Made by a program: the position numbers and the translations under genes | NCBI RefSeq assembly: GCF_003382565.3 | Contig: NZ_CP086253.1 | Span: 3,782,001-3,846,000, forward strand | Length of the DNA stretch: 64,000 nt | Direction: 5' to 3' | Source of the DNA: Pectobacterium aquaticum | Lineage (GTDB): Bacteria > Pseudomonadota > Gammaproteobacteria > Enterobacterales > Enterobacteriaceae | Part shown: positions 63,854-64,000 of the stretch, piece by piece | How positions within the stretch are numbered: the first letter of the stretch is position 1 | Layout: every line of letters begins with the position of its first letter | Notes under the pieces: generated by a model | What the model saw: the letters and a program-made list of their open reading frames with translations, nothing else | Databases searched by the model: none | What the model was told of the DNA's origin: nothing

Positions 63854-64000
63854 TTAGATTTTGCCAACCAGATCCAGAGACGGTGCCAGCGTAGCCTCGC
63901 CTTCTTTCCACTTGGCTGGGCACACTTCGCCTGGGTGAGACGCCACGTACTGCGCCGCTTTCACTTTACGCAGCAGGTCAGAGGCATCGCGGCCAATACC
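63854..64000 (-). CDS. ahpC: Alkyl hydroperoxide reductase subunit C, C-terminal fragment
   Basis: The last 48 codons of the peroxiredoxin AhpC; the start is beyond the right edge. The end reads GIGRDASDLLRKVKAAQYV, then HPGEVCPAKWKEGEATLAP and SLDLVGKI, nearly identical to E. coli AhpC; it includes the resolving cysteine in EVCPAKW. Peroxidatic Cys and promoter (OxyR site expected) are outside the window. Confidence 0.96.
   Translation of the reverse strand, partial: GIGRDASDLLRKVKAAQYVASHPGEVCPAKWKEGEATLAPSLDLVGKI

Overview
The window looks like the chromosome of a soft-rot enterobacterium, most likely Pectobacterium. This is inferred from three things: proteins that match Escherichia coli orthologues almost residue for residue, ERIC repeats, and a plant-sugar catabolic locus. 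No tRNA or rRNA gene, phage, insertion sequence or CRISPR array was found. Gene identities rest on recalled family sequences and on conserved gene order; no database search was run.

Layout. Positions 1-6830 carry creA (cut by the window edge), rob, gpmB, yjjX, trpR, slt and ettA, the order found near 100 min of the E. coli map. Positions 6858-9976 hold an accessory pair: a chemoreceptor behind a sigma-28-type promoter and an MDR oxidoreductase. Positions 10030-15049 carry serA, rpiA, argP, yggE and argO. Positions 15151-28067 are a 13-kb insertion in that otherwise conserved block: an IclR-type repressor (PlaR/YiaJ), a ribose-type ABC transporter with an SMP-30 lactonase, and the complete yiaK-yiaL-yiaX2-lyxK-sgbH-sgbU-sgbE operon. 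The conserved block resumes with a wrecked mscS remnant, then fbaA, pgk, epd, tktA, loiP, an orphan LuxR-like regulator in AT-rich DNA, speA, metK, sprT, endA, rsmE, gshB, yqgE and ruvX. Positions 45068-61620 carry fbp/mpl and then the purA-yjeT-hflC-hflK-hflX-hfq-miaA-mutL-amiB-tsaE-nnr cluster and queG. An AT-rich, DnaA-box-bearing gap follows, then ahpF and the 3' end of ahpC.

How the genes work together. The yia/sgb enzymes form a complete route from 2,3-diketo-L-gulonate (the ring-opened product of dehydroascorbate) through 3-keto-L-gulonate, its 6-phosphate, L-xylulose 5-phosphate and L-ribulose 5-phosphate to D-xylulose 5-phosphate. The neighbouring tktA and rpiA products can feed this into central metabolism. 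The ABC transporter and lactonase genes sit between the repressor gene and yiaK. A nearly identical operator-like sequence precedes both the transporter operon and yiaK, so I propose one PlaR regulon for capture, ring opening and degradation of ascorbate-related plant compounds. This is the most interesting part of the window.

Other points of note are the doubly deleted mscS, two ERIC elements (one with a replaced core), a candidate datA-like DnaA-box cluster after queG, a 15-bp tandem repeat forming the C-terminus of nnr, and a possible leader ORF/attenuator before speA.
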